A stretch of 64,000 nucleotides of DNA. Origin: Mariniplasma anaerobium (GTDB lineage: Bacteria > Bacillota_I > Bacilli_A > Acholeplasmatales > Acholeplasmataceae). The stretch is taken from positions 1,612,001 through 1,676,000 of the forward strand of contig NZ_AP024412.1 of the NCBI RefSeq assembly GCF_016865445.1, written 5' to 3'. Shown here in pieces: positions 42,613 through 52,444 of this stretch. The notes under the pieces are model-generated. The model saw only the letters and a program-made list of their open reading frames with translations, was not told the origin of the DNA and searched no databases. Position 1 is the stretch's first letter; each line of letters begins with the position of its first letter. Both the position numbers and the translations under genes were made by a program.

Positions 42613-43881
42613 TTATGAAACTTTAATCCCCGAATATATTATCCACTGTACCCAACCTCTAACAGTGCTTGCTCTTCTTTCATATACGACTCTATTCTTG
42701 CTAGGTAGATTTATTTTTGATATATCCATAAACTCTATAATCTTTTCATTAGATGGAAATTCTTTATATCTATTATAATAGTCAAAGACTAATAAAAAAG
42801 GCTTATGCTTAAGAATAAATTCACCTAGCATAACATTTCTCTCTTTTACAGAAAATTTATTGATTTGATAAGCTGCTTTTGTAAGTTGATATAGCTTATT
42901 TTCTTTCTCAACCAATCCTAAATATCTTGCAGCGGCTAAATAATATGCTCCTTGTCTAGGAGTGAAATCAAACAGTTCTGCAATATCATTTGCAGTACAA
43001 TCCTTATCTGATAGGTGGTCCAATATCCCTTTAATTCTAGTAAAGCTATCCGCTTGAGGAAATGGTATACTCATATCTTCATCTATTACTATTAAATTCT
43101 CTCTTTTAATGATTTCAAGATTTTTATATCTCAACTTATATGATATGTGCTCTATAAACTTAATTGAATTATAGTCTTTTTCATTTTCAAACTCATACAC
43201 ATAAAAATCATATAGTCCATTCTTATACGTAAAAAAGATTGGAACAATACTTTTATTAACTTTCATTGTCCAAAATCGATATGGGTAATACAGTTGTCTA
43301 ATGATAAAATCATCTGGATCTGTATTTTTCGCTTCAATTAAAATTAATTTATTCTTGCTTTCATACCCTCCATCAATTTCGATTTGAGGCTTTTTTACAT
43401 TGATTATTTGTGAAATATTATCACTGCCATGTACTATAAAATCAAAATCATTAGCTCTCATTCTCCCAGAGATAGTTTCATGAAGATCTTCACCAATTAA
43501 ATTTCGAATCATACCAGACAATAGAGCAACGTTTAATGCATTACTTTCAGAATAAATATTATCTGGATCTATTGATTCTAAATATTCTGGTAAATCAACC
43601 TCAACTGGCATTAAATTTGGATCTTTTGGTACTTTTTCGTATAAATTAAATTTACCAATTAAATACTCTCCATTATCAATTGGTAAGATTCCAAGATAAT
43701 TTTTTCTAAATATTCCCGGTCTACTTCTTCTACTGTCAAATTTCGTCATTAACCTTGGTTCTTTAAACTCTTTTATTTGCTTAGCGGTAATCTTAAAAAC
43801 TTGATGATTTTTAATTTCATCAAGTATATTATACTTTTCAAATATTTCATTCCAATAATCCGAGACGGTTTTTTTCTCCAT
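42613..43881 (-). CDS. Probable type II restriction endonuclease (PD-(D/E)XK)
   Basis: 422 residues. Catalytic core QIEIDGG (166-172) and LILIEAKN (180-187) gives D170...E183-A-K185, a PD-(D/E)XK site. The C-terminal third contains a winged helix (about 290-345: DCTANDIAELFDFTPRQGAYYLAAARYLGLV). It lies 4 nt after the Dam-type methylase gene, so it should be the cognate restriction enzyme, and the site would be GATC if the methylase is a true Dam. It is longer than, and not obviously like, DpnII or MboI (about 280 residues). Confidence 0.78.
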   Translation of the reverse strand: MEKKTVSDYWNEIFEKYNILDEIKNHQVFKITAKQIKEFKEPRLMTKFDSRRSRPGIFRKNYLGILPIDNGEYLIGKFNLYEKVPKDPNLMPVEVDLPEYLESIDPDNIYSESNALNVALLSGMIRNLIGEDLHETISGRMRANDFDFIVHGSDNISQIINVKKPQIEIDGGYESKNKLILIEAKNTDPDDFIIRQLYYPYRFWTMKVNKSIVPIFFTYKNGLYDFYVYEFENEKDYNSIKFIEHISYKLRYKNLEIIKRENLIVIDEDMSIPFPQADSFTRIKGILDHLSDKDCTANDIAELFDFTPRQGAYYLAAARYLGLVEKENKLYQLTKAAYQINKFSVKERNVMLGEFILKHKPFLLVFDYYNRYKEFPSNEKIIEFMDISKINLPSKNRVVYERRASTVRGWVQWIIYSGIKVS

Positions 43882-43885
43882 AATT

Positions 43886-44752
43886 TCAATCCTTACTTAT
43901 TATTAGAACTTCTTTGATCTTTCCTCTACCATCTGCTTTAGAATTTATACTTCTTTTTGCATCAACTAATTCTACTATAAAGTAATCCACATCACTTTTT
44001 GCATCATCTATTTTGTTTTTATAAAGATCTTTTATAAATTCCGTATTAGAGTTACTTAATATGACTTTTGCTCCTTTATGCACTAGTCTATCAGCAACAC
44101 ATTTTAATCGTTTTTGCTCTTCTCTATCAAATCCACCTTTTTGATATTGAGTGAATGATGATGTTTTACTTAAAGGATCATATGGGGGATCAAAATATAC
44201 AAATGATCCTGATTTAGCACCTTTAACAGCTTCTTCAAAGTCTAGAGAAGTAAAATGGATGTTTTTTTCATTAAAGTATTTGCTTATATCTCTTAATAAG
44301 TTCTCGTCACATATTTTAGGATTAGTGTATGTTCCATAAGGAACGTTAAATTGGCCCTTAAGATTAACTCTATATAATCCATTAAATCCCACTTTATTCA
44401 TATAGATGAATCTAGCTGCTTTGGTTGTGTTAGATCTTCTTGAATAACCAGGTTGTCTATCCCAAATTCTTACTGAATAAAAATATTCAGCTGTATTATT
44501 CTTTTCGTGAATATTTAATTTATCTATTAAATTATCTATATCATTTCTAATAACTTTATATGTATTTATTAATTCTTCATTCATGTCATTAATATTTGCA
44601 TTATTTGGAAGCATATGAAAAAACAAAGCTCCTGCACCAACGAAAGGTTCAAAATAGTTTTCTGAACTCTTAGGTAAGTACTTTTCCATTTGTGGTATTA
44701 GCTGTCTTTTCCCTCCAACCCATTTTATAAATGGTTTTATATGTGTATTCAA
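43886..44752 (-). CDS. DNA adenine methyltransferase, Dam/DpnM type
   Basis: 288 residues of the alpha-class N6-adenine methylases: KPFIKWVGGKRQL (motif X/I start), YFEPFVGAGALFF (SAM-binding motif I), IYMNKVGFNGLYRVN and FVYFDPPYDP (catalytic motif IV DPPY at 188-191), with SFTQY and DREEQKRL after it. This pattern is that of GATC methylases. It sits between a zinc-ribbon gene and a PD-(D/E)XK endonuclease, forming a restriction-modification operon. Confidence 0.93.
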   Translation of the reverse strand: MNTHIKPFIKWVGGKRQLIPQMEKYLPKSSENYFEPFVGAGALFFHMLPNNANINDMNEELINTYKVIRNDIDNLIDKLNIHEKNNTAEYFYSVRIWDRQPGYSRRSNTTKAARFIYMNKVGFNGLYRVNLKGQFNVPYGTYTNPKICDENLLRDISKYFNEKNIHFTSLDFEEAVKGAKSGSFVYFDPPYDPLSKTSSFTQYQKGGFDREEQKRLKCVADRLVHKGAKVILSNSNTEFIKDLYKNKIDDAKSDVDYFIVELVDAKRSINSKADGRGKIKEVLIISKD

Positions 44753-44779
44753 ATGCTGTCACTCCTATTTATACTTTTT

Positions 44780-44989
44780 TTACCAACTATGACTTCTACA
44801 GGTTTTACAATAACTTTGAATTCCTTTTGGATTATGTTTTGTAATTCTTTTATCCGAGAATCCAAACTCAGACTCGTCATAAAAAACATGTATTTTCCCA
44901 TTTTTAACAGAACACTTCGGACAAGATTTTTGTCCCTGATCATTGTAGACTGAAATATTCAGTTTCTTTTTACAATTTAAACAATACAT
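44780..44989 (-). CDS. Small zinc-ribbon protein of the RM operon
   Basis: 69 residues with three CxxC pairs: C3/C6, C23/C26 and C61/C64, plus a C-terminal histidine. It reads as a two-zinc or ribbon-plus-knuckle protein and may be a truncated HNH-like domain. The Shine-Dalgarno GGAAGG precedes ATG 44989. It is the first gene before the methylase (27-nt gap). A control or DNA-recognition role is possible; I do not recognise the family. The overlapping frame on the same strand is a shadow. Confidence 0.72.
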   Translation of the reverse strand: MYCLNCKKKLNISVYNDQGQKSCPKCSVKNGKIHVFYDESEFGFSDKRITKHNPKGIQSYCKTCRSHSW

Positions 44990-45068
44990 TTATCTTTTCC
45001 TTCCCTTACAAATTACTGCTTCAAACTTATAATTTATAACAAATGCTTCTTTAGTCTAAATTCTATCA

Positions 45069-45130
45069 ATAAGATTCTCAAATCTTATATTTAAAATAAA
45101 GTAAGACAAATAACATTTGTGACAATTATA
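45069..45130 (-). promoter_or_regulatory. Promoter, start-site palindrome and leader hairpin of the RM operon
   Basis: On the minus strand TATAAT (45130-45125) is a likely -10. ACAAAT-N3-ATTTGT (45106-45120) covers the expected start site, a classical operator position. Further down the leader ATAAGATT/AATCTTAT (45069-45088) is a perfect 8-bp stem with a 4-nt loop and no U-run, so not a terminator. No good -35 was found. Confidence 0.45.
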
Positions 45131-45225
45131 CTATTTTTATTCTACCATAATACGCTTTAGGTGAATCAATATAATCCTACATTTAATATAGACTTTTTTC
45201 TAAAATTTAATTCTCATGTTCTCAG

Positions 45226-47754
45226 TCATGCCTCTTCAATTTCTATTTGCTCGATAATTTCATCAACAGTTGCGTTGCTCTGAGCAAATAATTCGTTTCT
45301 TTCAATAGCTTGGTACATGAGTCTCTCTTTTTCTTTCAAAGCAAGGTAAATCTTTTCATCTATAGAAGGAACATCATACTTGTTAAATAAAATATAATAA
45401 TTCGTTTTTTGATTAGCATCAATGCCTAATCTATGTATTCTATCTCTAGATTGGAGATACTGCGATAAATTAAAATTTAATTCAACATAAATTGCATCAT
45501 GACATGCCTTATGTAATGATACAGATTCTGCTAAAGTACTTGCATTTGCAATAAGAATCTTTAATGTTCCGCTATTAAATTCATCTATTATACGATTTCT
45601 TTCATCATTTGATGTAATACCATATATAAACTCACTTTTTAAATTTTTGCTATCAAATACAGTTTTTAATTCGTGAATAGTTTTCTTAAATACCGCCCAG
45701 ATAATAACACTTCTATTATTTTCTAATAGAGATTCTGCTATCTCAACGGTTTTAAGTATTTTTGAACTAAATATAGCTTTATTAGTTGTTAGCTGCAGAT
45801 TAATATTGCTTTCATCTGAATTTTCAACACCATTATAAAAATCTGATTCATCTTGAATATCGGAATCTAAAGCTCTGGATCCTATTGATCCTAGTAGCAT
45901 CATTTTAACAATTTTTGAAAGAGATTTATACGATTTACCAAAATAAATATCATTATAAAGTTTTTTCTCATCTAATGTAGTTATAACACTAACTAGTTTA
46001 TCTTTTTCTGGTGCAGGTATATCTAAATCTTTTTTTGAAACTCTTACATAAAAAGGCTTTATGATAGTATTTATATCTTTATTTTCTAGATTAGTTTTCT
46101 TATATTTTTCTTGTGAATCTTTAAGTATATCAGTTGTAAAGCCAAAATATGTTCTTGCATAACTTCCATATAATATGTCAAATAAATTATGAATATCCAT
46201 ATATCCGTTCGGTAGTGGAGTTCCTGTTAAAGCGACTCTATAAATTGAATTGTCAACTATATTTCTACACGCTCTAAAATATATTCCTTCTATTCTTTTA
46301 ATTCGATGAATTTCATCAAATACGATCATTGTAGATGAGTCAATTAATTTAGACAACATATTACTTATATGCGGTAAAGATTCATAATTTAATAAAATAA
46401 GTTTAAACTTATAAAAATCGTTTTCTAGAATTGTAGCTTTATCGTAACTAGTGTCATCACAAGAGTCATAGACCTGAAATTTTTCATAGTCCTGATTTAA
46501 AATTTTATATTCATCTTTCCAAGACTTAAAACAATTTATTGGCCCAATGACCAATATTCTAGATAAAATAGGTTTTTTAATAAATCTTAAATAATTAAAA
46601 GCGCTTATAATTGATGCTGTTTTCCCAGAACCAGGGACAGAAAAATTCATGGTTCTTTTAAGATTAATAAGATGATACGCAGATATGACTTGAGGATCTC
46701 TTAAAGATCTTTTTAAATAATTATTTAAAGTGTTTCTTATTTGTATAAATTCTTCACTATTCGTGAAATTTTTATCGAGTATTCTTTGGCCTTCTTTTGA
46801 TATTTTATTCATGTCTAGTTTCATCGAATCCAAATAATTTTCAATTCTATTAGAATAAATAAGATTAAATTTATAATTCTTTTTTTTGTTCTCTATAAAT
46901 TTAATAATTTTTTCAATCTCATCAAAAGAAATACCAGTTTTAAATTCAATAACATATTCAAGATTTAATTCAATGATAGGTTTGAAAACACTTCCCCTAA
47001 TACCTTCAAATAATTCTCTCAAATCTATATTCGATTTTAAAAACACTTTTTTCTCATCTAAAATATCAATCATAATTATCTTTTCATTGATTGTCTTCAT
47101 AATATCTAAAATATCTAAATTAGGTAGCAATAAACTTTCCGCAAATTCTATACCATCTCTTGTGATTATTTCAGGATCATCGTTATTCCATATTCGATTA
47201 AATGAATTAATTCTATGATTAATTTTATATTTTGAATTCAAAGAATTATCCCAACTAAATGTCGTTTCAAAACTTTCATGATTATACTTTAATGCTGCTC
47301 TAGTCTCATTATTAGAGCCAGAAAAAATTATGGTGTTTTCATAATTATCTATTATAACCCCATATTTATCGTGAAATATTCCAAAAGATTTTTGTGCGAT
47401 TTTAATATCCAACTTCCCGATTTTTATCAAAAAAGAAAGACTTGCTATATTTTCATCAGTTAACATCTTAGAATCAATATTCACTTTTTTATCTTCTTTA
47501 TTTTTATATCCTTCAAGTATTTTTTTAGCTATATCTTTACTTTTAAGTTCAGAAGAAATTATCAATTGCATACTACCGTTGTTCAATAGCAGTTGTTTAA
47601 TTCCTTTAGATATATATGCAAAAAGTTTGTCATCAAAATAAGCAGACGCTCTCATATATTTTTTTGCAACTGACATCGTGCTTGTATAAAACTCTAATAC
47701 ATCTTTTTCAGAATCATATACAGGTTTTAAATCTAAATCTTTTAAACTGGTCAT
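45226..47754 (-). CDS. PLD-nuclease / SNF2-type helicase fusion
   Basis: 842 residues. N-terminal phospholipase-D-like domain: FHDKYGVII with H128-x-K130 and GSNNETRAA (146-154), a single HKD half that would dimerise. SNF2-like helicase: NFSVPGSGKTAS (P-loop 374-379), DEIH box VFDEIHRIKR (479-487), TGTPLPNG and C-terminal SRDRIHRLG (motif VI). The glutamine-rich Q-motif is replaced by NLKRTMN. It overlaps the ParB-like gene by 4 bp (ATGA). Likely a DNA translocase with an attached nuclease, as in several anti-phage systems. Confidence 0.9.
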   Translation of the reverse strand: MTSLKDLDLKPVYDSEKDVLEFYTSTMSVAKKYMRASAYFDDKLFAYISKGIKQLLLNNGSMQLIISSELKSKDIAKKILEGYKNKEDKKVNIDSKMLTDENIASLSFLIKIGKLDIKIAQKSFGIFHDKYGVIIDNYENTIIFSGSNNETRAALKYNHESFETTFSWDNSLNSKYKINHRINSFNRIWNNDDPEIITRDGIEFAESLLLPNLDILDIMKTINEKIIMIDILDEKKVFLKSNIDLRELFEGIRGSVFKPIIELNLEYVIEFKTGISFDEIEKIIKFIENKKKNYKFNLIYSNRIENYLDSMKLDMNKISKEGQRILDKNFTNSEEFIQIRNTLNNYLKRSLRDPQVISAYHLINLKRTMNFSVPGSGKTASIISAFNYLRFIKKPILSRILVIGPINCFKSWKDEYKILNQDYEKFQVYDSCDDTSYDKATILENDFYKFKLILLNYESLPHISNMLSKLIDSSTMIVFDEIHRIKRIEGIYFRACRNIVDNSIYRVALTGTPLPNGYMDIHNLFDILYGSYARTYFGFTTDILKDSQEKYKKTNLENKDINTIIKPFYVRVSKKDLDIPAPEKDKLVSVITTLDEKKLYNDIYFGKSYKSLSKIVKMMLLGSIGSRALDSDIQDESDFYNGVENSDESNINLQLTTNKAIFSSKILKTVEIAESLLENNRSVIIWAVFKKTIHELKTVFDSKNLKSEFIYGITSNDERNRIIDEFNSGTLKILIANASTLAESVSLHKACHDAIYVELNFNLSQYLQSRDRIHRLGIDANQKTNYYILFNKYDVPSIDEKIYLALKEKERLMYQAIERNELFAQSNATVDEIIEQIEIEEA

Positions 47755-49013
47755 GACTTATCTAATACTTTTTTAAGTTCATCATTTTTTTCACCTACTA
47801 AATCTAACAATTTAATAATTTGCATTATTTTTTCTTCATGATTAGCATTAACAAATGGTGTTAAATTGATGCTTTCAAGAGATTTTAAAACATCTTTTAA
47901 AATTTGAATCGGTTCTTCTGAATTTAATTTTAGTTTAATTTTTCTAATTGTTTTATCAAATAAAGAACGTAACTGCTCCGAAACAATTGAGGTCTTTAAA
48001 TCCTTTATTCTTTCTAGTGCATCATCATCATCTTTAGGGGCTAATTCTCTTTCAAAATCGTCAATTAATTCGTCGAACTCTTCTTTAAAAATTTGATACT
48101 CTTGTGGATCCTTAAAAATCAGTTTTATCATTTTATCTCTAAGCGTTTGTGTTGGTAATTCAAATTTAACACCTGCTAAATATGTAAAATATATCATTTT
48201 TCTTTCTTCTATTTCAGTTGCAGAATAAATATTTTTATGTTTGGTTATATAATTATTTAATGGTTCTAAAGTGAAATATATTTTTAAGTCTTCAGCAACA
48301 CCGTAATCATCTGGTGCTTTAATAAAAACTAAAAAGTTTTTCACAAGTTTAACAGTACCTATCATTTTATTTATATTACTTCTAGATTCATTAAGTATAT
48401 CTGCCATTTCAGGTATACTAATGTCATCATTACTAATATCATTATAAATGCTTAAAGCTTTATTAAGTGCTTTATAACCAACTTTTTCTTCTTGTCCAAA
48501 CTGTATTGTTAATTCGAATTTTCTCAAATCTTTTTCTGATATACCAGAATTGCTATCTACGTTTAATATACAAGCCTTAAAGTACTTGTAATCATCTATT
48601 TCTGGATTATCCCTATTAAGTTTTCTCAAACAAGTAAATCTTCTGTTCCCATCAATAACTGTTCCATCAATTAAGACAACACCGTTTTCCAACTGTCCAT
48701 AGTCATTTATGCTTTGTTTTGTAATAGCATTTTTACCTTCATCCGAATTCCAAATTAAATTTTCAATTTCATCATTATATTCTTCTATTTCAAGATCATC
48801 AAGATTAAGATCATCTTGCTTCTTAAGTTTAAAAATTTCAGAAAAAATTCTGCCGTTTTTTTGGTTATATTTCAGTAACTCAATAGGTATTTTAAAAACT
48901 GGTAAAGTTTTAACAATTTTACCTATCACTATTTTTTTAGTTTCAATTGTCGTTATCACACCAAGTTCAGAGAGATCATTTATACTCTCATCAAAAATTT
49001 TAATTCGTTCCAT
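47751..49013 (-). CDS. ParB/sulfiredoxin-fold protein
   Basis: 420 residues. VVLIDGTVIDGNRRFTCLRKL (about 112-131) carries the ParB-like IDGNRR loop (120-125), which in relatives binds CTP or makes up a nuclease site. A helical middle (NDDISIPEMADILNESRSNINKMIGTV) includes an HTH, as in ParB DNA-binding domains, and the C-terminal third is helical and charged. The start follows GGAGG and overlaps the 808-residue gene by 14 bp; the end overlaps the helicase. It may load onto DNA and recruit the helicase (inference). Confidence 0.85.
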   Translation of the reverse strand: MERIKIFDESINDLSELGVITTIETKKIVIGKIVKTLPVFKIPIELLKYNQKNGRIFSEIFKLKKQDDLNLDDLEIEEYNDEIENLIWNSDEGKNAITKQSINDYGQLENGVVLIDGTVIDGNRRFTCLRKLNRDNPEIDDYKYFKACILNVDSNSGISEKDLRKFELTIQFGQEEKVGYKALNKALSIYNDISNDDISIPEMADILNESRSNINKMIGTVKLVKNFLVFIKAPDDYGVAEDLKIYFTLEPLNNYITKHKNIYSATEIEERKMIYFTYLAGVKFELPTQTLRDKMIKLIFKDPQEYQIFKEEFDELIDDFERELAPKDDDDALERIKDLKTSIVSEQLRSLFDKTIRKIKLKLNSEEPIQILKDVLKSLESINLTPFVNANHEEKIMQIIKLLDLVGEKNDELKKVLDKS

Positions 49014-51426
49014 TTAAATATTCCTCCAATTGTTTATCAAAAGTTTTTTTATCTACATAAAAACTACCTTGTGTATCTTGATATACACCATATTCATCAA
49101 TAAGTTCTCGTAGTATATAACTATTAAAATTTGAAATCCCATATTTTTTTTTCAAAGAAGCTTCTAAATCTAATCGATCAATTTGATTGGCATTTTTGAT
49201 TTCACTATACACAATGTCTGTTTTTGTTAGACTACCTTTTTTCATCGCTGTACCGTCACCAAGATATGAATATATATTTGTGGAACTCTTAATAATATTT
49301 TCTAATAATTGAATATCTTGATTCCTAATGTCCAATTCCGGAAAATTATCAAATACTTCTTTATATTTATCATCATTTAATATATCTATTCCCGTAAATA
49401 TTTTATCTTCAGGGATTTGTACGATAATTTCATCCCTAAAATGTTGTATGTTTAAAACACCAAATATTTTAGTCATGTTATAATATGAAAAACCTCGACT
49501 TTTTATAATATAACATTTTTGAATCATTTTTCTAAACATATATGAATTAATAGCTATTTTACTTTCAATCATACTCTCATCAATAACTTTAGGCATAGCT
49601 TTCAACCAAGTAATGAATGCCTCTTCAAAACTTGAATAATTCACTTCAACCAATAGAGTTTTTTCTCGTCTAAGATTCATAGCTTTTAAGTTTTGAACAT
49701 GGAACATTATATCTAAATAATCATTTTTTAAATTCGATTTTAACCTTTTTCTTAATAAATCTATTTGACTAAAATAGCCATCAAATTCTATCTTTATTAA
49801 ATTTACTACATTTTCTTCTAGTCTTTCATGAATAACTTCTAAAATTTCACCATTGTTGTATTTGTTTAAACGATCATTCACTATTTTTCTAAGAATATCT
49901 TTATCCACACAAGTTTCTACAAATAAAGACTCTACTAATTTTACTTTTGAGATAGGTTCAAATTCTTCAAATTTTTGGATAATATAATCGATTAATTTCA
50001 AATCATTTAATTCAATTAAGTCATTATTCCCGAAAATCAGTTTGCTATAATATTTTTCTTTAAAGAAATGTTTCATCACAACAAACAATTCCTTAAAATT
50101 TTGAATCTCGTATTTTTTCATAATAACTTTATTACTATTAAATAATTTCTTTGATGTTTGTGGATATTCAAAAAGATTAAGTGCTGTATCCAAAAAATTT
50201 AAAAAGCTACTATCAAGTTTTTCTTCATTTACCACTAACAATTCATCATCAGATACCATAAATATTCCGTTTATTTTGGAACATTCTTTAAAAAATTCAA
50301 TTTTACTTATTGCTTTTAATTTTAAATTCACATTTAGTTTCTTTAAAAAGAATAAAAACTTATCGTAAATTAAGTCATTAATTCTTATTAGGTTTTCACT
50401 TTTAACAAATTCTTCTATTAAAACACTTACATCATCATCTATTATCTTATTATTAAATACAATTTTACCCTCACTAGACAGTAATTTCTTGCTTAAATCA
50501 CTTGCTAACAATTCATGTTCTATTATATAATCAGAACATGTTTTTAAAGGTTTTAAATGATATTTAAGTTCAATATATGCTAATAAATCTTTTTGTGGAA
50601 ACAAACAAGACTTTTGTTCTTTATTGAATTGAAACATATTTAATAGTCGCTCATACTTTTTTTCATTTCTGCAGATCATAAGTGTCGCTGAAATATCATT
50701 AAATCTCATTTTTTCATATATATATATCTTTCTTCCATGAATTTTGTTATCAATAATTTTATTCATGAATATTTCATCATCATCACTAATTTGCTCAAAT
50801 ATTTCATTAAATCTAGGTAAATACATCAAAATTCCCTCTGATGTAACCATAATCAATTTTTTAGCTTCCAATCTATTGATAGACAATAAAAGATCTTCAG
50901 ATAATTCAAGTTTTACTTCTTTGTATAAATATTGTTGAATAGATATAAGATTAACTGGTTGGTTTTTATAAATATAGTACAATATATCTTTGTCTATGTC
51001 ACTAATCATCTCAGTAGATAACTGTTGAATTTCAAAATAATTAGTTTTTACTCTTAAAAAATATGTGATTTTTTCAAATATATCTTTCGTAAGTTCAAGT
51101 TCTTTCTCAATTATAAAGTAATTATGCGTAATATCTTGAATTTTAGGAAATCTTTCTTTGATTTTGTCTATTATTAATTCATGGATTCCAAATATCATTA
51201 AAGCCTTAATTGTTAAATATCGATTTTTTTTAGCTTTTAATACATCCGCATAAACTTGACTGCTATCTGGTGAATAGTTTAAACATCTTTTGATACTATC
51301 TTCTAGTTTATGATTTTCATTTAGGCATCTATATAAGCTTAAAACCTTATTATATGGATAATTTGCTTCAAGTAAATTGAACAAGAAAAGTTTTTTATCT
51401 GTAATAATGATCATTTTGTTTACCAA
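49000..51426 (-). CDS. Large protein of unknown function, probable winged-helix array
   Basis: 808 residues, no membrane segment, no nuclease, ATPase or methylase motif that I can see. The pattern of short helices followed by a strand pair (for example LSINRLEAKKLIMVTSEGILMYLPRF, about 168-193, and the last 70 residues ending TQGSFYVDKKTFDKQL) suggests several winged-helix or HARE-HTH-like domains. The frame opens at TTG 51426, which has GGGGG eight nt upstream; the first ATG (51414) is too far from it. First gene of the three-gene operon. Probably the DNA- or phage-recognition subunit (inference). Confidence 0.75.
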   Translation of the reverse strand: MVNKMIIITDKKLFLFNLLEANYPYNKVLSLYRCLNENHKLEDSIKRCLNYSPDSSQVYADVLKAKKNRYLTIKALMIFGIHELIIDKIKERFPKIQDITHNYFIIEKELELTKDIFEKITYFLRVKTNYFEIQQLSTEMISDIDKDILYYIYKNQPVNLISIQQYLYKEVKLELSEDLLLSINRLEAKKLIMVTSEGILMYLPRFNEIFEQISDDDEIFMNKIIDNKIHGRKIYIYEKMRFNDISATLMICRNEKKYERLLNMFQFNKEQKSCLFPQKDLLAYIELKYHLKPLKTCSDYIIEHELLASDLSKKLLSSEGKIVFNNKIIDDDVSVLIEEFVKSENLIRINDLIYDKFLFFLKKLNVNLKLKAISKIEFFKECSKINGIFMVSDDELLVVNEEKLDSSFLNFLDTALNLFEYPQTSKKLFNSNKVIMKKYEIQNFKELFVVMKHFFKEKYYSKLIFGNNDLIELNDLKLIDYIIQKFEEFEPISKVKLVESLFVETCVDKDILRKIVNDRLNKYNNGEILEVIHERLEENVVNLIKIEFDGYFSQIDLLRKRLKSNLKNDYLDIMFHVQNLKAMNLRREKTLLVEVNYSSFEEAFITWLKAMPKVIDESMIESKIAINSYMFRKMIQKCYIIKSRGFSYYNMTKIFGVLNIQHFRDEIIVQIPEDKIFTGIDILNDDKYKEVFDNFPELDIRNQDIQLLENIIKSSTNIYSYLGDGTAMKKGSLTKTDIVYSEIKNANQIDRLDLEASLKKKYGISNFNSYILRELIDEYGVYQDTQGSFYVDKKTFDKQLEEYLNGTN

Positions 51427-51702
51427 TGTAACTACCCCCTATAAACGTGTTACTTCTTAATTAAAATTATAACATATAAGTGCTTTTTTATATAATTTCA
51501 TATATATTTCACTTAATCTATATATCTAAAAAGATTTTTTTATAAATAAATTATAGAGTCAAATAATTCTAATAAAGATATTTATCGAGATGAATACTTG
51601 ATTCTTATCGATTAACACACCAATATTTTACTAAATACGTGACTTTGATCTGAATACATTATATATTATCTGTACTGAGTTAATATATATACATGCTATC
51701 TA
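51427..51702 (-). promoter_or_regulatory. Intergenic region with the operon promoter
   Basis: On the minus strand an extended -10, TGTTATAAT (51474-51466), lies about 40 nt before the TTG start of the 808-residue gene. No -35 is clear, in keeping with the extended -10. Nothing else is recognisable in these 276 bases; no convincing terminator for the VWA gene was found. Confidence 0.5.
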
Positions 51703-52350
51703 TTATTTATTTCTATTGCTGTAGTCTTTATTTATCTTATTTTTCCATTCTCCGCTTATTTTTTTACTTGTTCTAAATTCACATAGCGCATCGCTTATAA
51801 CTTCGTAATTAAGATTAGTTCCTTTACTATCTGCATGATAATTTGCCACTCTATCTTCATTAATCCCAAATCTTGAAGCAACTCCCATTGCATCAATGTT
51901 TGCTCCTAAAAAGATAAACTCCCACCCATATTTTTCTTTTTGTCTATCTACCATCATTTTTAAAGTTTCATAAGTGTATTGTCGACTTGCGTTTTCCATA
52001 CCATCTGTTGTAATTACAAAAATAACCTTTTCTGCTCTTAACTCTTTTGGTGTATATTTTTGAATATTACCAATCTTGTTAATGCTTCTACCTATCGCAT
52101 CAATTAATGCAGTTGATCCACTTACATAGTAATCTTTTTCATTTAAAGGCTCTATGTCTTTACTATCCACTCTATTATGCAAAACTTTAAATTCATGATT
52201 AAACAACACTGTCGATATGATCGCTTGACCGTCTATCTTCTTTTGTTTTTCAATCATACTATTAAAACCACCAATTGTATCTGACTCTAGACCTGACATA
52301 GATCCACTACGATCTAAAATAAATACCATTTCAATTAAATCTTTTTTCAT
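51703..52350 (-). CDS. VWA-domain protein (TerY/YfbK-like)
   Basis: 215 residues consisting of one von Willebrand A domain: MIDAS motif FILDRSGSMSG (D13-x-S15-x-S17), the threonine in GSTALIDAI (about 80) and the aspartate in ITTDGMENA (about 113). Cytosolic. The C-terminus GEWKNKINKDYSNRNK is basic. It follows the macro-domain gene by about 95 bp on the same strand. VWA proteins bring together protein partners, often with MoxR ATPases or macro proteins; the partner here is unknown. Confidence 0.85.
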   Translation of the reverse strand: MKKDLIEMVFILDRSGSMSGLESDTIGGFNSMIEKQKKIDGQAIISTVLFNHEFKVLHNRVDSKDIEPLNEKDYYVSGSTALIDAIGRSINKIGNIQKYTPKELRAEKVIFVITTDGMENASRQYTYETLKMMVDRQKEKYGWEFIFLGANIDAMGVASRFGINEDRVANYHADSKGTNLNYEVISDALCEFRTSKKISGEWKNKINKDYSNRNK

Positions 52351-52444
52351 TTCATATTACCTCTTTTCTTTTTTATACCTATAGCATATCAGTTATTAAA
52401 AAGAAAATGGTCGTTTGAAAAGCGACATTTAATTTAAGATTATT

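Noticed and set aside
44749-44943. 64-residue frame overlapping the zinc-ribbon gene.
   Set aside because: The zinc-ribbon frame (44780-44989) has a Shine-Dalgarno and three CxxC pairs; this frame has neither and lies inside it.
47751-47754. Possible Mycoplasma-type code (TGA = Trp), suggested by low GC and Mollicutes-like genes.
   Set aside because: TGA ends several genes at overlaps (ATGA at 47751-47754, and at 61882) and tryptophan is encoded by TGG throughout.
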